NCBI GenBank assembly: GCA_004297005.1
Contig: SCVA01000049.1
Location: 1-59,484, forward strand
Origin: Nevskiaceae bacterium
GTDB taxonomy: Bacteria > Pseudomonadota > Gammaproteobacteria > Nevskiales > Nevskiaceae
DNA length: 59,484 bases
Reading direction: 5' to 3'
The position numbers were made by a program, and so were the translations under genes. This document shows positions 59,391 to 59,484 of the stretch, piece by piece; position 1 is the stretch's first letter; the number at the start of each line of letters is the position of its first letter. The notes under the pieces are model-generated. The model did no database searches. It worked only from the letters and a program-made list of their open reading frames with translations, and had not been told where the DNA came from.

Positions 59391-59484
59391 ATGAAATACG
59401 CGCTCACCGCCTTGGCCTTCGTCGTATCCCTGCTAGCCGTGAGCGTGGTGGCATTCTTTGCCGTCATCTTCCTTGCTGGGCCAC
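59391..59484 (+). CDS. Start of a small membrane or secreted protein, cut by the window edge
   Basis: The frame is open from this ATG to the window end (31 codons). The product MKYALTALAFVVSLLAVSVV continues with more hydrophobic residues, so it begins with a signal anchor or membrane span. The ribosome site is weak. Its position just after a GTTAGGC core would fit an integron cassette gene. The family cannot be judged. Confidence 0.5.
   Translation, partial: MKYALTALAFVVSLLAVSVVAFFAVIFLAGP

Overview
The window reads as chromosomal DNA of a high-GC gammaproteobacterium. By eye about two thirds of the bases are G or C, and third codon positions are strongly G/C. The evidence is gene order: tRNA-Tyr, tRNA-Gly and tRNA-Thr ahead of tuf; uvrA divergent from an MFS gene followed by ssb; and the miaB ... 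phoH-ybeY-corC block. A Nevskiales- or Xanthomonadales-like bacterium would fit, but the lineage is an inference. I see no insertion sequence, prophage, rRNA or CRISPR array.

Layout. 1-546: start of tuf (EF-Tu) and three tRNA genes, all on the minus strand, with a shared promoter. 547-5620 (minus): hrpB helicase, a GNAT acetyltransferase and the ABC-F ATPase uup. 5658-8812: a PRMT-like methyltransferase, an alpha/beta hydrolase, a small YkgJ-type cysteine-cluster protein and the thioesterase tesB. 8813-9632: no gene, but an imperfect palindrome of about 650 bp. 9633-20408: lipid and redox accessory genes, namely an unknown protein, two AraC regulators around a membrane fatty-acid desaturase, a Baeyer-Villiger-type monooxygenase, a lipase, an SDR, a membrane protein, an Mpo1-like protein, a LuxR regulator and a rhodanese. 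20441-29029: a TolC-like outer-membrane factor, then four genes for using protein as food: a secreted serine endopeptidase with a GlyGly-CTERM-like tail, a POT peptide symporter, an S9 peptidase and an M28 lipoprotein peptidase. 29096-33398: a thiolase divergent from an MFS exporter-SDR-TetR operon, with a perfect 18-bp palindrome over the shared promoters. 33512-39023: a Lon-substrate-binding-domain protein, a membrane phosphoesterase, a PQQ-dependent quinohemoprotein dehydrogenase, a DUF1272 protein and two tandem universal stress proteins, the second with an ANR/FNR-like box. 39075-45781: uvrA, MFS, ssb, an unknown small protein, a quinone oxidoreductase and a low-molecular-weight tyrosine phosphatase. 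45857-57359: miaB, a five-gene signalling insert, then phoH, ybeY, corC and a DUF4105 protein. 57532-59484: a class II aldolase/adducin-family protein, a DUF2461 protein, and a change of texture at the right edge with an integron-like core site and the start of a new gene.

The best candidate for something new is 47420-53622. It holds a TonB-type receptor, a YfiR-like periplasmic protein, a membrane histidine kinase with a CHASE8-like sensor, a receiver-DUF3369 protein and a receiver-histidine kinase. Every junction overlaps by 1 or 4 bases. The set looks like the YfiR/YfiN sensing pair with its output changed from cyclic-di-GMP synthesis to phosphotransfer, and none of its proteins has a recognisable DNA-binding or cyclic-di-GMP output domain. 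It sits between miaB and phoH, which are close neighbours in many relatives. The bacterial PRMT with an intact double-E loop and THW loop is the second item I would follow up.
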